The notes under the pieces were generated by a model. The model saw only the letters and a program-made list of their open reading frames with translations, was not told the origin of the DNA and did not search any database. Of a stretch of 64,000 nucleotides of DNA, positions 54,661 to 62,747 are shown piece after piece; within the stretch, counting starts at the first letter, position 1; the number at the start of each line of letters is the position of its first letter. The stretch is taken from positions 1,798,001-1,862,000 of the forward strand of contig NZ_CP125957.1 of NCBI RefSeq assembly GCF_030064125.1, written 5' to 3'. Origin of the DNA: Pseudomonas sp. G2-4. GTDB lineage: Bacteria > Pseudomonadota > Gammaproteobacteria > Pseudomonadales > Pseudomonadaceae. The translations under genes and the position numbers were made by a program.

Positions 54661-57168
54661 TCAACCCTCGCGCAATACTGTCAGTGGACTGGCATTGAGC
54701 GCACGACGGGTGCCAAACACGCCGGCCGTGCCGATCAACAATGCGCCCACCAAAGGCAGCACCAGCAGCCATGGGTGCGGATGCCAGGGCAGGTCGAAGG
54801 CATAACGGTAAAGCACCAGGCTCACCAGTTCCGAACCGAGGGCCGCGAGCAGGCCGCTGACCGCACCCAGCAAGCCGAACTCGATGCGCCGGGCCTTGAC
54901 CAGCAGTGGCCGTTCGGCGCCCAGGGCTCGCAGCAACGCGCCTTGGCGAATCCGTTCGTCGAGGGTGGCCTGCAAGCCAGAGAACAGCACGGCCATCCCG
55001 GCCGCCAGGACAAATAGCAACACATACTCCACGGCCAGGGTCACCTGGGCCAGGATGCTGCGCAGTTGTTCAAGCAGGGCTTCGACCTGCAGGATCGTCA
55101 CCGCCGGGAAGGACCGGGACAGGTCGACAATCTGTTGGTCGTGGCCGGCTGCCAGATAGAAGCTGGTGAGATAGGTGGCTGGCAGGTCCTTCAGCGTGCC
55201 GGGCTGGAAGATCATGAAGAAGTTGGGCTGGAAGTTGTCCCAGTTGATCTCCCGCAGGCTGGTGACCTTCGCTTCACGGTTGACACCGCCCACGCTGAAC
55301 ACCAGGCGGTCGCCCAATTTCATCTTGAGGTTGTCGGCGACTTTGCCTTCCACCGAAACCCCCGGGATATCGTCCGGTGGCTGCTGCGGCCACCAGGCTC
55401 CGGCTGTAACGACGTTACCCGCTGGCAGGTCGGCGGCCCAGGTCAGGCTCAGGTCGCGCTGCAGCGCCCGATCACCGGCCGAGTCCTTGGTGACAAACTC
55501 CTTGGCCGGTTCGCCGTTGATGCTGATGAGTCGCCCCGGTACCACGGGGTAGAGCGGCGCCGATTGGGCCGACAGCGCGAGCAACTTGTCGGTGAAGGCC
55601 TGCTTGTCGTTGGGCAGGATGTTCAGGGCGAAATAGTTCGGGGCGTTTTTCGGCAACTGGTTTTGCCAAGTGTCCAGCAACTCGCCGCGCAGCAGCGCGA
55701 TCAATGCCATGGACAACAGAATCAGGCCGAATGCCAGGGCCTGGCCGGCCGCCGCGAGGGGATGACGCAGCAACTGGCCGAGGCCCAGCCGCCAGGGCAG
55801 GGAGGCGCGGGCCAACAGGCGGCGCAGGCTCTGGAGCAGCAACAGCAGCAGGCCGCCGAGCACCAGTGCGGCAATGACGCCGCCACCCAGCAGGGCGAAG
55901 GTCAGGACCAGGTCCAGGCTCAGGCGCCACATGATCAGGCCGAGGGCCCCCAGTGCGGCACCGTAGACCACCCAGGTGCTGGAGGGGATCGGCAGCATGT
56001 CCCGGCGCAGCACGCGCAACGGCGGTACCCGGCCCAGCGCGGCCAGCGGCGGCAGGGCAAACCCCGCCAACGCCACCAGCCCGGTACCGATCCCGGCTAT
56101 CGCCGGCAGCAGGCCTCCCGGCGGTACGGTGGTGGGCAGGAGGTCATGCAGCAGTGCGAACAATCCCAGTTGGGCGATCCAGCCGAGCAGGGCGCCACTG
56201 ATGCTGGCCAGCAGGCCCAGCACCGTCAATTGCAGGCTGAACAGCACCATGGTTTCCCGGCGTGACAGGCCCAGGCAGCGCAGCAGGGCGCTGGCATCGA
56301 AACGTCGGGTGGCAAAGCGATTGGCCGAGAGTGCGACGGCGACGCCGGACAGCAGCACAGCCACCAGGCTGGCCATGTTCAGGTAGCGCTCGGCCTTGCC
56401 CAGGGCTCCACCGATCTGCCGGTTGCCGTCGCGGGCATCCTGCAGGCGCTGATTGGCCTCCAGGCCCGGCTTGACGAGGTCGCGGTAGGTTTGCAGGGCT
56501 GGCGCCGGGCCGCGCCACAGGTCGCGATAACTGACGCGACTGCCGGGCTGCACCACGCCGGTGGCGTCCAGGTCCTTGAGGTTGATCATGACCCGGGGCG
56601 TAAGGCTGTAGAAGTTGCCGGCGCGATCCGGCTCGTAGGTCAAGACTCGGCTCAGGCGCAGGGTCTTGTTGCCTACGTCGATGCTGTCGCCGATTTTCAG
56701 GTCCAGTGCTGTCAGCAGCCGGGCTTCGACCCAGGCCTCGCCAGGGTTCGGTCGTCCGCCAGTTTCTTCCGGCGCGAATGGGGCTGGGGCGCTTTTCAGC
56801 TCGCCGCGCAATGGGTAGATGTCATCGGCGGCCTTGACGCTGGAAAGCTGGATGCCATTGTCGGTGGCGACGACGCTGGAAAACTCCACCACCCGGGCAT
56901 GTTCCAGGCCCAGCTCGGTGCCACTGCGGATTTGTTCGGGACGGGCGGGCGAGCTGCCTTCGAGCAACAGGTCGGCGCCGAGGAATTCGGTGGCGCGCAG
57001 CATCATCGCACCGTTGAGACGAGCGCCGAAGTAACCGATGGCGGTACTCGCTGCCACCGCCACCAGGAGGGCGAAGAACAACACGCGCAACTCGCCGGCG
57101 CGGGCATCGCGCAGCAATTGGCGGACAGCGAGACTGAACAGGCGCAACAGCGGCAAACGTGCCATCAA
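54661..57168 (-). CDS. ybbP: ABC transporter permease, FtsX-like (YbbP type)
   Basis: An 835-residue inner-membrane protein of the FtsX/MacB permease group: a first membrane helix near residue 30-50, a large periplasmic domain, a central group of membrane helices (around 250-500), a second periplasmic domain, and three C-terminal helices (around 700-830). With the adjacent ATPase it forms the YbbA-YbbP pair found beside tesA in many gammaproteobacteria. The role is unproven; such systems often extract lipids or lipoproteins or act in envelope stress. It overlaps the ATPase gene by four bases. Confidence 0.9.
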   Translation of the reverse strand: MMARLPLLRLFSLAVRQLLRDARAGELRVLFFALLVAVAASTAIGYFGARLNGAMMLRATEFLGADLLLEGSSPARPEQIRSGTELGLEHARVVEFSSVVATDNGIQLSSVKAADDIYPLRGELKSAPAPFAPEETGGRPNPGEAWVEARLLTALDLKIGDSIDVGNKTLRLSRVLTYEPDRAGNFYSLTPRVMINLKDLDATGVVQPGSRVSYRDLWRGPAPALQTYRDLVKPGLEANQRLQDARDGNRQIGGALGKAERYLNMASLVAVLLSGVAVALSANRFATRRFDASALLRCLGLSRRETMVLFSLQLTVLGLLASISGALLGWIAQLGLFALLHDLLPTTVPPGGLLPAIAGIGTGLVALAGFALPPLAALGRVPPLRVLRRDMLPIPSSTWVVYGAALGALGLIMWRLSLDLVLTFALLGGGVIAALVLGGLLLLLLQSLRRLLARASLPWRLGLGQLLRHPLAAAGQALAFGLILLSMALIALLRGELLDTWQNQLPKNAPNYFALNILPNDKQAFTDKLLALSAQSAPLYPVVPGRLISINGEPAKEFVTKDSAGDRALQRDLSLTWAADLPAGNVVTAGAWWPQQPPDDIPGVSVEGKVADNLKMKLGDRLVFSVGGVNREAKVTSLREINWDNFQPNFFMIFQPGTLKDLPATYLTSFYLAAGHDQQIVDLSRSFPAVTILQVEALLEQLRSILAQVTLAVEYVLLFVLAAGMAVLFSGLQATLDERIRQGALLRALGAERPLLVKARRIEFGLLGAVSGLLAALGSELVSLVLYRYAFDLPWHPHPWLLVLPLVGALLIGTAGVFGTRRALNASPLTVLREG

Positions 57169-57848
57169 GGCTCCAGTGGCGCGACCATCTGGCCGGCTTC
57201 AAGTCGGATCAGGCGCCGGCAGCGATGGGCCAGGCGTTCATCATGGGTGACCAGCACCAGGGTCGTGCCGCTTTCCTTGTTCAGTTCGAACAGAAGATCG
57301 CTGATGCGCTCGCCGGTGTGGCTGTCGAGGTTGCCGGTGGGTTCGTCGGCAAACAGCACATCAGGCTCGGCGGCAAACGCCCGGGCAATCGCCACGCGTT
57401 GCTGCTCGCCGCCGGAGAGCTGGCGAGGCGAGTGGGTCAGGCGCTGGCCCAGGCCGACCCGCTGCAGCAGTTCCGTGGCGCGTTCGCGGGCATCCTTGCG
57501 GCCGTCCAGCTCCAGCGGCAGCATGACGTTCTCCAGGGCGTTGAGACTGTCGAGCAATTGGAATGACTGGAAAACAAAACCGACATGCTCGGCGCGAATC
57601 CGCGCCCGCTGGTCTTCATCCAGCGTGCTGAGGGCTTGGCCGGCGAGCGTCACTTCGCCGCTGCTCGGCAGGTCGAGGCCCGCCAGCAAGCCCAGGAGCG
57701 TGGATTTGCCGGAACCGGACGCGCCGACGATGGCCAGGCTATCGCCCTTGTTCAGTTCCAGGCTGAGTTCGTGCAGGATAGTCAGTTCACCTTCCGCGCT
57801 GGGAACCACTTTGCTAAGGTCCTTCGCGGTGAGAATGCTTGAGCCCAT
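57165..57848 (-). CDS. ybbA: ABC transporter ATP-binding protein (YbbA)
   Basis: A 227-residue ATPase of the LolD/MacB type. Walker A GASGSGKST, Q-loop FVFQSFQLLDSL, signature LSGGEQQRVAIARAF, Walker B DVLFADEPTGNLDS and switch LVLVTHDERLA are all present. The LLDSLNALENVMLPLEL stretch is typical of MacB-type ATPases. It partners the YbbP-like permease. ATG 57848 starts MGSSILTAKDLSKVV, the usual N-terminus; only 10 bases separate it from the divergent tesA start. Confidence 0.93.
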   Translation of the reverse strand: MGSSILTAKDLSKVVPSAEGELTILHELSLELNKGDSLAIVGASGSGKSTLLGLLAGLDLPSSGEVTLAGQALSTLDEDQRARIRAEHVGFVFQSFQLLDSLNALENVMLPLELDGRKDARERATELLQRVGLGQRLTHSPRQLSGGEQQRVAIARAFAAEPDVLFADEPTGNLDSHTGERISDLLFELNKESGTTLVLVTHDERLAHRCRRLIRLEAGQMVAPLEP

Positions 57849-57858
57849 GGAGAATCCG

Positions 57859-58464
57859 ATGCGTGTGTGGTTTTTGAGTGCCGGCCTGGCCTTGATGTGC
57901 ATGGCCCAGAACGCAGCGGCGGGTACGGTCCTGATCGTTGGCGATAGTATCAGCGCGGCTTTCGGCCTGGATACCCGGCAAGGTTGGGTAGCGTTGCTCG
58001 AACAACGGCTCAAGGCCGAGGGTTTCGACGATAAAGTGGTCAATGCTTCCATCAGTGGCGACACCAGCTCGGGAGGCCAGGCGCGCCTGCCAGCGCTGCT
58101 TGCAGCCCATAAGCCGGACCTGGTGATCCTCGAACTGGGTGGCAACGACGGCTTGCGCGGACAGCCGCCAACACAATTGCAACAAAACCTTGCAGCGATG
58201 ATCGACAGCTCCCGCGCCAGCGGTGCCAAGGTATTGTTGCTGGGCATGCAACTGCCGCCCAATTACGGGCGCCGGTACACCGATGCCTTCGCCCAGGTCT
58301 ACAGCACCCTGGCCGAGGAGAAAAAAGTGCCGCTGGTGCCGTTTTTCCTCAAGGACATCGGGGGTGTTCCCGGGATGATGCAGGGTGACGGACTGCACCC
58401 GTCCGTCGCGGCCCAAGGCAAGTTGCTGGAAAATGTCTGGCCGACGCTGAAACCGCTGCTTTGA
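57859..58464 (+). CDS. tesA: Multifunctional thioesterase/lysophospholipase TesA (GDSL family)
   Basis: A 201-residue periplasmic SGNH hydrolase acting as acyl-CoA thioesterase, protease I and lysophospholipase L1. A signal peptide (about 1-21, VWFLSAGLALMCMAQNAAA) is followed by the GDS block VLIVGDSISAAFG (Ser30), ILELGGNDGLRG (Asn block) and GDGLHPS (catalytic Asp and His). GGAG lies six bases before ATG 57859. It is divergent from ybbA, as in E. coli. Confidence 0.95.
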   Translation: MRVWFLSAGLALMCMAQNAAAGTVLIVGDSISAAFGLDTRQGWVALLEQRLKAEGFDDKVVNASISGDTSSGGQARLPALLAAHKPDLVILELGGNDGLRGQPPTQLQQNLAAMIDSSRASGAKVLLLGMQLPPNYGRRYTDAFAQVYSTLAEEKKVPLVPFFLKDIGGVPGMMQGDGLHPSVAAQGKLLENVWPTLKPLL

Positions 58465-58520
58465 CGCTTTTCTACAGGCGGGCTTTCGGCTAATGTGGCG
58501 CCCCCGATTTGGAGCCCCCG

Positions 58521-58814
58521 ATGCCGCGTCCCGCCTGGTCCCTGTTTGCCTACCAACTGATCGAGCCTGACGAACAGCTGGACCTGTTCGCCTGCCAGGA
58601 AGTGCGGGTACATCTGGTGACTCGGCAGCTGGAGCTCGGCGGCTCGGCCGACCGGACCCTCTGCGGCAGCCTGTTACCGGCTCAGCCGCGCTGGTCGGGG
58701 GTTGATCGCAAGATATTCCAGGATCATCGCCTCTGTTCATTATGCCGGGCGATCCTGGAGTCCCAGAAACGCGGCACCTCGCCGATCTGGCCTGAGCTGC
58801 GGTTCGAATTGTAA
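58521..58814 (+). CDS. Small cysteine-containing protein, unknown function
   Basis: A 97-residue protein without signal peptide. The C-terminal half has Cys pairs (RTLCGSLLP and HRLCSLCRAILESQ, a Cys-x-x-Cys) that could bind a metal. It starts MPRPAWSLFAYQLIEPDEQLDLF. GGAG stands before ATG 58521. It follows tesA by 56 bases and may be in the same transcript. No family is recognised. Confidence 0.7.
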   Translation: MPRPAWSLFAYQLIEPDEQLDLFACQEVRVHLVTRQLELGGSADRTLCGSLLPAQPRWSGVDRKIFQDHRLCSLCRAILESQKRGTSPIWPELRFEL

Positions 58815-58839
58815 TCTTCAGGTTCCAGGCAGGCCCTTT

Positions 58840-58926
58840 GTGGGAGCGAGCTTGCTCGCGATGATGGCGGCACATTCAACATCGGTGCCGGCTGCCCACC
58901 GCTATCGCGAGCCAGCTCGCTCCCAC
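58840..58926. repeat. REP doublet, GGAGCGAGCTTGCTCGCG family
   Basis: Inverted pair starting GTGGGAGCGAGCTTGCTCGC (58840) and ending GCTCGCTCCCAC (58926). The right arm has GAGCCAGCTCGC in place of GAGCAAGCTCGC. It lies 26 bases after the small cysteine protein gene. Confidence 0.9.
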
Positions 58927-59056
58927 AGGGGTTCTTGCAAAGCCCCCTGAGCTGCTGCACATCGGACGCTTGATTGCCGCTCTCCCCGAAATAACAGGTG
59001 GCGGTGTACAATCGCCGTTCAACTACCCCTCTGTTCGATCTGCGAAGGATTCCTGG

Positions 59057-60028
59057 ATGTTGCCGCGCTTGCCTGCCGTCACCCGCTGCTTGTCTCTTGC
59101 CGCCCTGTGTATGGCTGGCCCCGTTGCGGCATTGGAGTTGCCCCTGCCACCGCCAGGTGAAGACATCATTGGCCAGGTGCAGGTCATCAAGGCCAAATAC
59201 GAAGACACTTTCGCCGACCTGGGCACGACCTACGACCTGGGCTACACCGAGATGGTCGCCGCCAACCCTGGGGTCGATCCCTGGTTGCCGGGCGCAGGCA
59301 CCGAGATCGTGCTGCCGACCCGTTTCATTCTGCCCCCGGGTCCGCGCGAGGGCATCGTGATCAACCTCGCTGAATACCGTCTCTACTACTTCCCCAAAGG
59401 CCGCAACGTGGTCTACACCTTCCCACTGGGGATCGGGCGGGAAGGCTGGGGATCGCCGATCGCCCACACCAGCATCATCGCCAAGACCCCGAACCCGACC
59501 TGGACCCCGCCAGCCTCGATCAAGGCCGAGCATGCCGCCGACGGTGACCCGTTGCCGAATGTGGTGCCGGCCGGTCCCGACAACCCGCTGGGTCCGTTCA
59601 AGTTCACCTTGGGCACCCCGGGCTACCTGATTCATGGTTCGAACAAAAAATTTGGCATCGGCATGCGCACCAGCCATGGTTGCTTCCGGATGTTCAATAA
59701 CAACGTCCTGGAAATGGCCGGCATGGTGCCGGTGGGCACCTCGGTGCGGATCATCAACGACCCGTACAAGCTGGGTTTGAGCGGCGGCAAGGTTTACCTG
59801 GAAGCCCATACACCGGTGGACGACAAGGGCAACCCGTCGGTGGTGGACAAGCATACTGCGGTGATCAACGCGATGCTCAAGCGTGAAGACATTACCAGCA
59901 ACCAGCGCATGGACTGGGATGTGGTGCGTGATGTGGTGGCTGCCGAAGACGGGCTGCCGGTCGAGATCGCCGTTCCGAGTACTTCGGCACCGATGGTATC
60001 GAGCGCGCCGATCGACCTTCAGCAATAA
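59057..60028 (+). CDS. L,D-transpeptidase (YkuD family)
   Basis: A 323-residue envelope enzyme that forms or attaches 3-3 peptidoglycan links or lipoprotein. A signal peptide (about 1-25), a LysM-like segment (about 35-90, DLGYTEMVAANPGVDPWLPGAGTEIVLP) and the YkuD domain (about 98-235) are visible. The catalytic motif is HGSNKKFGIGMRTSHGCFR, with Cys209 in SHGCFR and His207. It resembles ErfK/YbiS-type Lpp-linking enzymes. AAGGA lies before ATG 59057. The small C-terminal tail beyond 240 is charged. The lipoprotein gene oprI lies convergent beyond the terminators. Confidence 0.93.
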   Translation: MLPRLPAVTRCLSLAALCMAGPVAALELPLPPPGEDIIGQVQVIKAKYEDTFADLGTTYDLGYTEMVAANPGVDPWLPGAGTEIVLPTRFILPPGPREGIVINLAEYRLYYFPKGRNVVYTFPLGIGREGWGSPIAHTSIIAKTPNPTWTPPASIKAEHAADGDPLPNVVPAGPDNPLGPFKFTLGTPGYLIHGSNKKFGIGMRTSHGCFRMFNNNVLEMAGMVPVGTSVRIINDPYKLGLSGGKVYLEAHTPVDDKGNPSVVDKHTAVINAMLKREDITSNQRMDWDVVRDVVAAEDGLPVEIAVPSTSAPMVSSAPIDLQQ

Positions 60029-60039
60029 AGATCCACTAG

Positions 60040-60076
60040 AACCCGCCGATGTTTCGCGACGTCGGCGGGTTTTTTA
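60040..60076 (+). terminator. Terminator after the L,D-transpeptidase gene
   Basis: AACCCGCCGA (60040-60049) pairs with TCGGCGGGTT (60062-60071) and is followed by TTTTT. The 12-base loop has its own partial pairing. Confidence 0.9.
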
Positions 60077-60097
60077 TCGCCTGGGAAAATCCCGGGC

Positions 60098-60130
60098 AAA
60101 AAAAAAGCCGACCCAAAAATGGGTCGGCTC
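60098..60130 (-). terminator. Terminator of oprI (minus strand)
   Basis: On the minus strand, AGCCGACCC (complement of 60121-60129) pairs with GGGTCGGCT around ATTTTT, and a run of nine T residues follows. It is placed 20 bases beyond the oprI stop codon. The two terminators stand back to back between the convergent genes. Confidence 0.9.
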
Positions 60131-60151
60131 GATAACAATCCCGAAGGACTA

Positions 60152-60403
60152 TTACTTGCGGCTAGCTTTGTCCAGCATGCGCAGAGCACGCTCGTTAGCT
60201 TCGTCAGCAGTCTGTTGTGCTTTTTGAGCAGCAGCCAGAGCTTCATCAGCTTTACGGTAAGCTTCGTCTGCACGAGCCTGGGAGCGAGCTGCTGCGTCTT
60301 CGGTAGCAGTCAGGCGTGCTTCGGTTTCTTTAGATGCGCTGCTGCAACCGGTAGCCAGAACTGCGGCCAGGGCCAAAGCAGAGAATTTCAGAACGTTGTT
60401 CAT
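60152..60403 (-). CDS. oprI: Major outer-membrane lipoprotein OprI
   Basis: An 83-residue lipoprotein, one of the most abundant in Pseudomonas. Signal peptide with lipobox LATGC (Cys19), then a heptad-repeat coiled coil ([20 protein letters not shown] and further, rich in Ala, Glu and Lys) ending in the C-terminal Lys (LDKASRK) by which it may be joined to peptidoglycan, as in Lpp. AAGGGGA precedes ATG 60403. The codon use is that of a strongly expressed gene. An L,D-transpeptidase that could link it is the next gene across the terminators. Confidence 0.96.
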   Translation of the reverse strand: MNNVLKFSALALAAVLATGCSSASKETEARLTATEDAAARSQARADEAYRKADEALAAAQKAQQTADEANERALRMLDKASRK

Positions 60404-60439
60404 CGTGTTCCCCTTCAAGGACTTTCTATTAGTGACTGT

Positions 60440-60456
60440 CTCCTCAGACTGAGGAG
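60440..60456 (-). promoter_or_regulatory. Hairpin in the oprI 5' leader
   Basis: A perfect 7-bp stem (CTCCTCA with TGAGGAG) around a three-base loop lies 37 bases upstream of the oprI start and within the predicted mRNA leader. A 5' stem of this kind may stabilise an abundant messenger; this is inference. Confidence 0.5.
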
Positions 60457-60469
60457 TTAGCCGGCGTAC

Positions 60470-60497
60470 ATACTACCCATTACTTGTAGTAAGTAAA
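60470..60497 (-). promoter_or_regulatory. Possible oprI promoter (minus strand)
   Basis: On the minus strand, TTTACT (60497 down to 60492) and TAGTAT (60475 down to 60470) are separated by 16 bases and lie about 70 bases before the ATG, a plausible -35/-10 pair. Match to the consensus is fair. The surroundings are AT-rich. Confidence 0.35.
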
Positions 60498-61037
60498 CTG
60501 ACGTAGCGCAAGAAGCAAAAAAATTGTAGGCGGTGATTCTTTTTCGAGCAACTTTTCCGAGCGTTGTTTAAAAAATATACAGCCTTGAGCCCATGACTGG
60601 AGCGCGCCGGCGAAGAAAAGTTCCGCTCGCAGGAGAACACTTCCGGCCAGCGCTAACGTCGTTGTTTATTGATTCACCTACACTTTTGTACAAATTTTGC
60701 TCAACACCTCCGGCATCTTTATTGGTTGTTGCGGTGACTTTAATAACGCGCGCTCGTCTCAAGACTCAACAACTGGCGATGTTCAGCTATTGCGCCTTGG
60801 CCGACTAGCGCGCGACCGTGGCGCTCAATCGATAAACCCGACAGGCTTTTCCCCTTCAATGACGGGCGTGCCTTGAGCATTTGCGTCATTGGTGCCTACT
60901 ATTCACGACGTGCTCGGGTTTGAGCGGTTGGGTTTTTGCCCCCGGTGACCAGACAGGCACGGGGTGGCGTAGATGTTCCTTCGCCGGAAAAACATCGGTA
61001 AGGTAGGGGTCAGCATTCAGACCCGCGAGGAGTAGTG
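60498..61037. other. 540-base stretch with no supported gene
   Basis: Between the oprI promoter region and the GNAT gene no gene or repeat is supported. A 71-codon open frame at 60593-60808 begins in AT-rich sequence without a ribosome-binding site. The last part (61020-61034) has GAGGAG for the following start. Confidence 0.5.
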
Positions 61038-61319
61038 ATGAGCGAGGCGTTGTCCATCCACCATGACCAGGCTGGTCATCAGTTCGAGACCAATGTGGAC
61101 GGTCATCGTGCCTATCTGACCTATATGGACCTGGGTAAACAGACCCTGGATATCTATCGCACCTTCGTCCCCAACGCTTTGCGCGGCCGGGGTATTGCGG
61201 CGGCGTTGACCGAAAGGGCGTTGCAGTACGCCGAAGAAATGGGCTACACGGTGATCCCATCCTGCTCCTACGTGGAGCGCTACATGGAGCGTCACCAGCG
61301 GCACGCGGCGAAGCTCTGA
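61038..61319 (+). CDS. GNAT-family N-acetyltransferase, small YjdJ/NATD1 type
   Basis: A 93-residue protein of the Gcn5-related acetyltransferase group. YMDLGKQTLDIYRTFVPNALRGRGIAAALTERALQYAEEMGYTVIPSCSYVERYMERH carries the acetyl-CoA loop (RGRGIAAAL) and is typical of small single-domain members. The substrate is unknown. GAGGAG stands before ATG 61038 (GTG 61035 is in frame). Confidence 0.88.
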   Translation: MSEALSIHHDQAGHQFETNVDGHRAYLTYMDLGKQTLDIYRTFVPNALRGRGIAAALTERALQYAEEMGYTVIPSCSYVERYMERHQRHAAKL

Positions 61320-61334
61320 GACAACGGATTCCAT

Positions 61335-61369
61335 AAAAAACGCCGGGCTGAAAAGCCCGGCGTTTTTTT
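61335..61369. terminator. Bidirectional terminator between GNAT and aroG
   Basis: AAAAAACGCCGGGCT and AGCCCGGCGTTTTTT form a near-perfect 15-bp stem around GAAA, with T-runs on both strands. It can serve the plus-strand GNAT gene and the convergent DAHP synthase gene. Confidence 0.95.
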
Positions 61370-61402
61370 ATGCGTTGCTTTTTATGTGTTGAAGCAGGCC
61401 GA

Positions 61403-62479
61403 TCAGCTGCGCTGGCGCTTTGGCAGCACATCCTTGAGTTTGGCGTGCATGCTGCGCAGGGTGTTCTCGGTCGCGCTCCAGTCGATGCAGGCATCGGTGA
61501 TGGAGACGCCGTACTGCAAGTCGGCGAGGTCTTTGGGGATCGCCTGGCAGCCCCAGTTCAGATGACTTTCGACCATCAGGCCGATAATCGACTGGTTGCC
61601 TTCCAGGATCTGGTTGGCCACGTTCTCCATGACCAGGGGTTGCAGCGCCGGATCCTTGTTGGAGTTGGCGTGGCTGCAGTCGACCATGATGTTCGGCTTG
61701 ATCTTCGCCTTGTTGAGCGCCTGTTCACACAGGGCGACGCTCACCGAGTCGTAGTTTGGCTTGCCGTTGCCACCGCGCAGCACTACGTGACCGTAGGCGT
61801 TGCCCTTGGTGGTGACGATCGACACGCCACCTTCCTGGTTGATGCCCAGGAAGCGGTGAGGGCTGGAAACCGACTGCAAGGCATTGATCGCCACAGTGAG
61901 GCCGCCATCGGTGCCGTTCTTGAAACCGACGGCCGAGGACAAGCCGGAAGCCATCTCGCGGTGGGTCTGGGATTCGGTGGTGCGCGCGCCGATGGCCGAC
62001 CAGCTGATCAGGTCCTGCAAGTATTGCGGGGAGATCGGGTCCAGGGCTTCGGTGGCGGTCGGCAGGCCCATTTCGGCCAGGTCCAGCAGCAATTGACGAC
62101 CGATGTGCAAGCCATCCTGGATCTTGAAGGAGTCGTCCAGGTACGGATCGTTGATCAGGCCTTTCCAGCCGACCGTGGTCCGGGGCTTCTCGAAATACAC
62201 CCGCATGACCAGGTACAAGGTGTCCGAAACTTCCGCCGCCAGCACCTTCAGGCGCTCGGCATACTCGTGGGCGGCCTTGATGTCATGGATCGAGCAGGGC
62301 CCGATGACCACGAACAGGCGATGGTCGGTGCCGTCGAGAATGTTGCGGATGACTTCCCGGCCCTTGGTCACGGTGCGCAGGGCAGCGTCGCTCAGGGGAA
62401 TATCGCGCTTGAGCTGGTCAGGCGTGATGAGGGTCTCGTTGGAGGCGACGTTTAGGTCATTGATCGGTAAATCAGCCAT
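61403..62479 (-). CDS. aroG: 3-deoxy-7-phosphoheptulonate synthase (class I DAHP synthase)
   Basis: The first enzyme of the shikimate pathway: it condenses PEP and erythrose 4-phosphate. The 358-residue protein has VVIGPCSIHD (residues 57-66), YLVMRVYFEKPRTTVGWKG, GARTTESQTHREMASGLSSAVGFKNGTDG and IMVDCSHANSNKD, all AroFGH signatures with the metal-binding Cys and His. Which allosteric type (Phe, Tyr or Trp) cannot be decided by eye. It feeds the aroA, pheA and tyrA steps coded at the start of the window. Start ATG 62479. Confidence 0.93.
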   Translation of the reverse strand: MADLPINDLNVASNETLITPDQLKRDIPLSDAALRTVTKGREVIRNILDGTDHRLFVVIGPCSIHDIKAAHEYAERLKVLAAEVSDTLYLVMRVYFEKPRTTVGWKGLINDPYLDDSFKIQDGLHIGRQLLLDLAEMGLPTATEALDPISPQYLQDLISWSAIGARTTESQTHREMASGLSSAVGFKNGTDGGLTVAINALQSVSSPHRFLGINQEGGVSIVTTKGNAYGHVVLRGGNGKPNYDSVSVALCEQALNKAKIKPNIMVDCSHANSNKDPALQPLVMENVANQILEGNQSIIGLMVESHLNWGCQAIPKDLADLQYGVSITDACIDWSATENTLRSMHAKLKDVLPKRQRS

Positions 62480-62747
62480 CGTGTTACTCGTCAGGTCACG
62501 GGTGCCGGCCGCCAGCGATCCCCGCGCGGCGGTGCACAGCGGATTTTAAGCGCGTCGGGGAGCCGAACCTTATCGCGTTACGAGGCTGCTCGACAATGGG
62601 CTGGCACCGGTTTAATGCCCTATCGGCTGGGGAAAAGCCCTGAATGCCGGGTCAGCAACAGATTCATGAGCGGATGTAATGAAGATTGCATGCCTTACCG
62701 CTCACGCCGATAGTGTGCAGGGACCGTTTACCAGGGGAGTTGCAAAG

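Noticed and set aside
56491..57858. Very long open frame in front of tesA
   Set aside because: It is antisense to the ABC permease and ATPase genes. The signal peptide of TesA starts at 57859.
60593..60808. 71-codon open frame upstream of the GNAT gene
   Set aside because: It has no ribosome-binding site, no motif and atypical codon use, and it lies in an AT-rich non-coding stretch.
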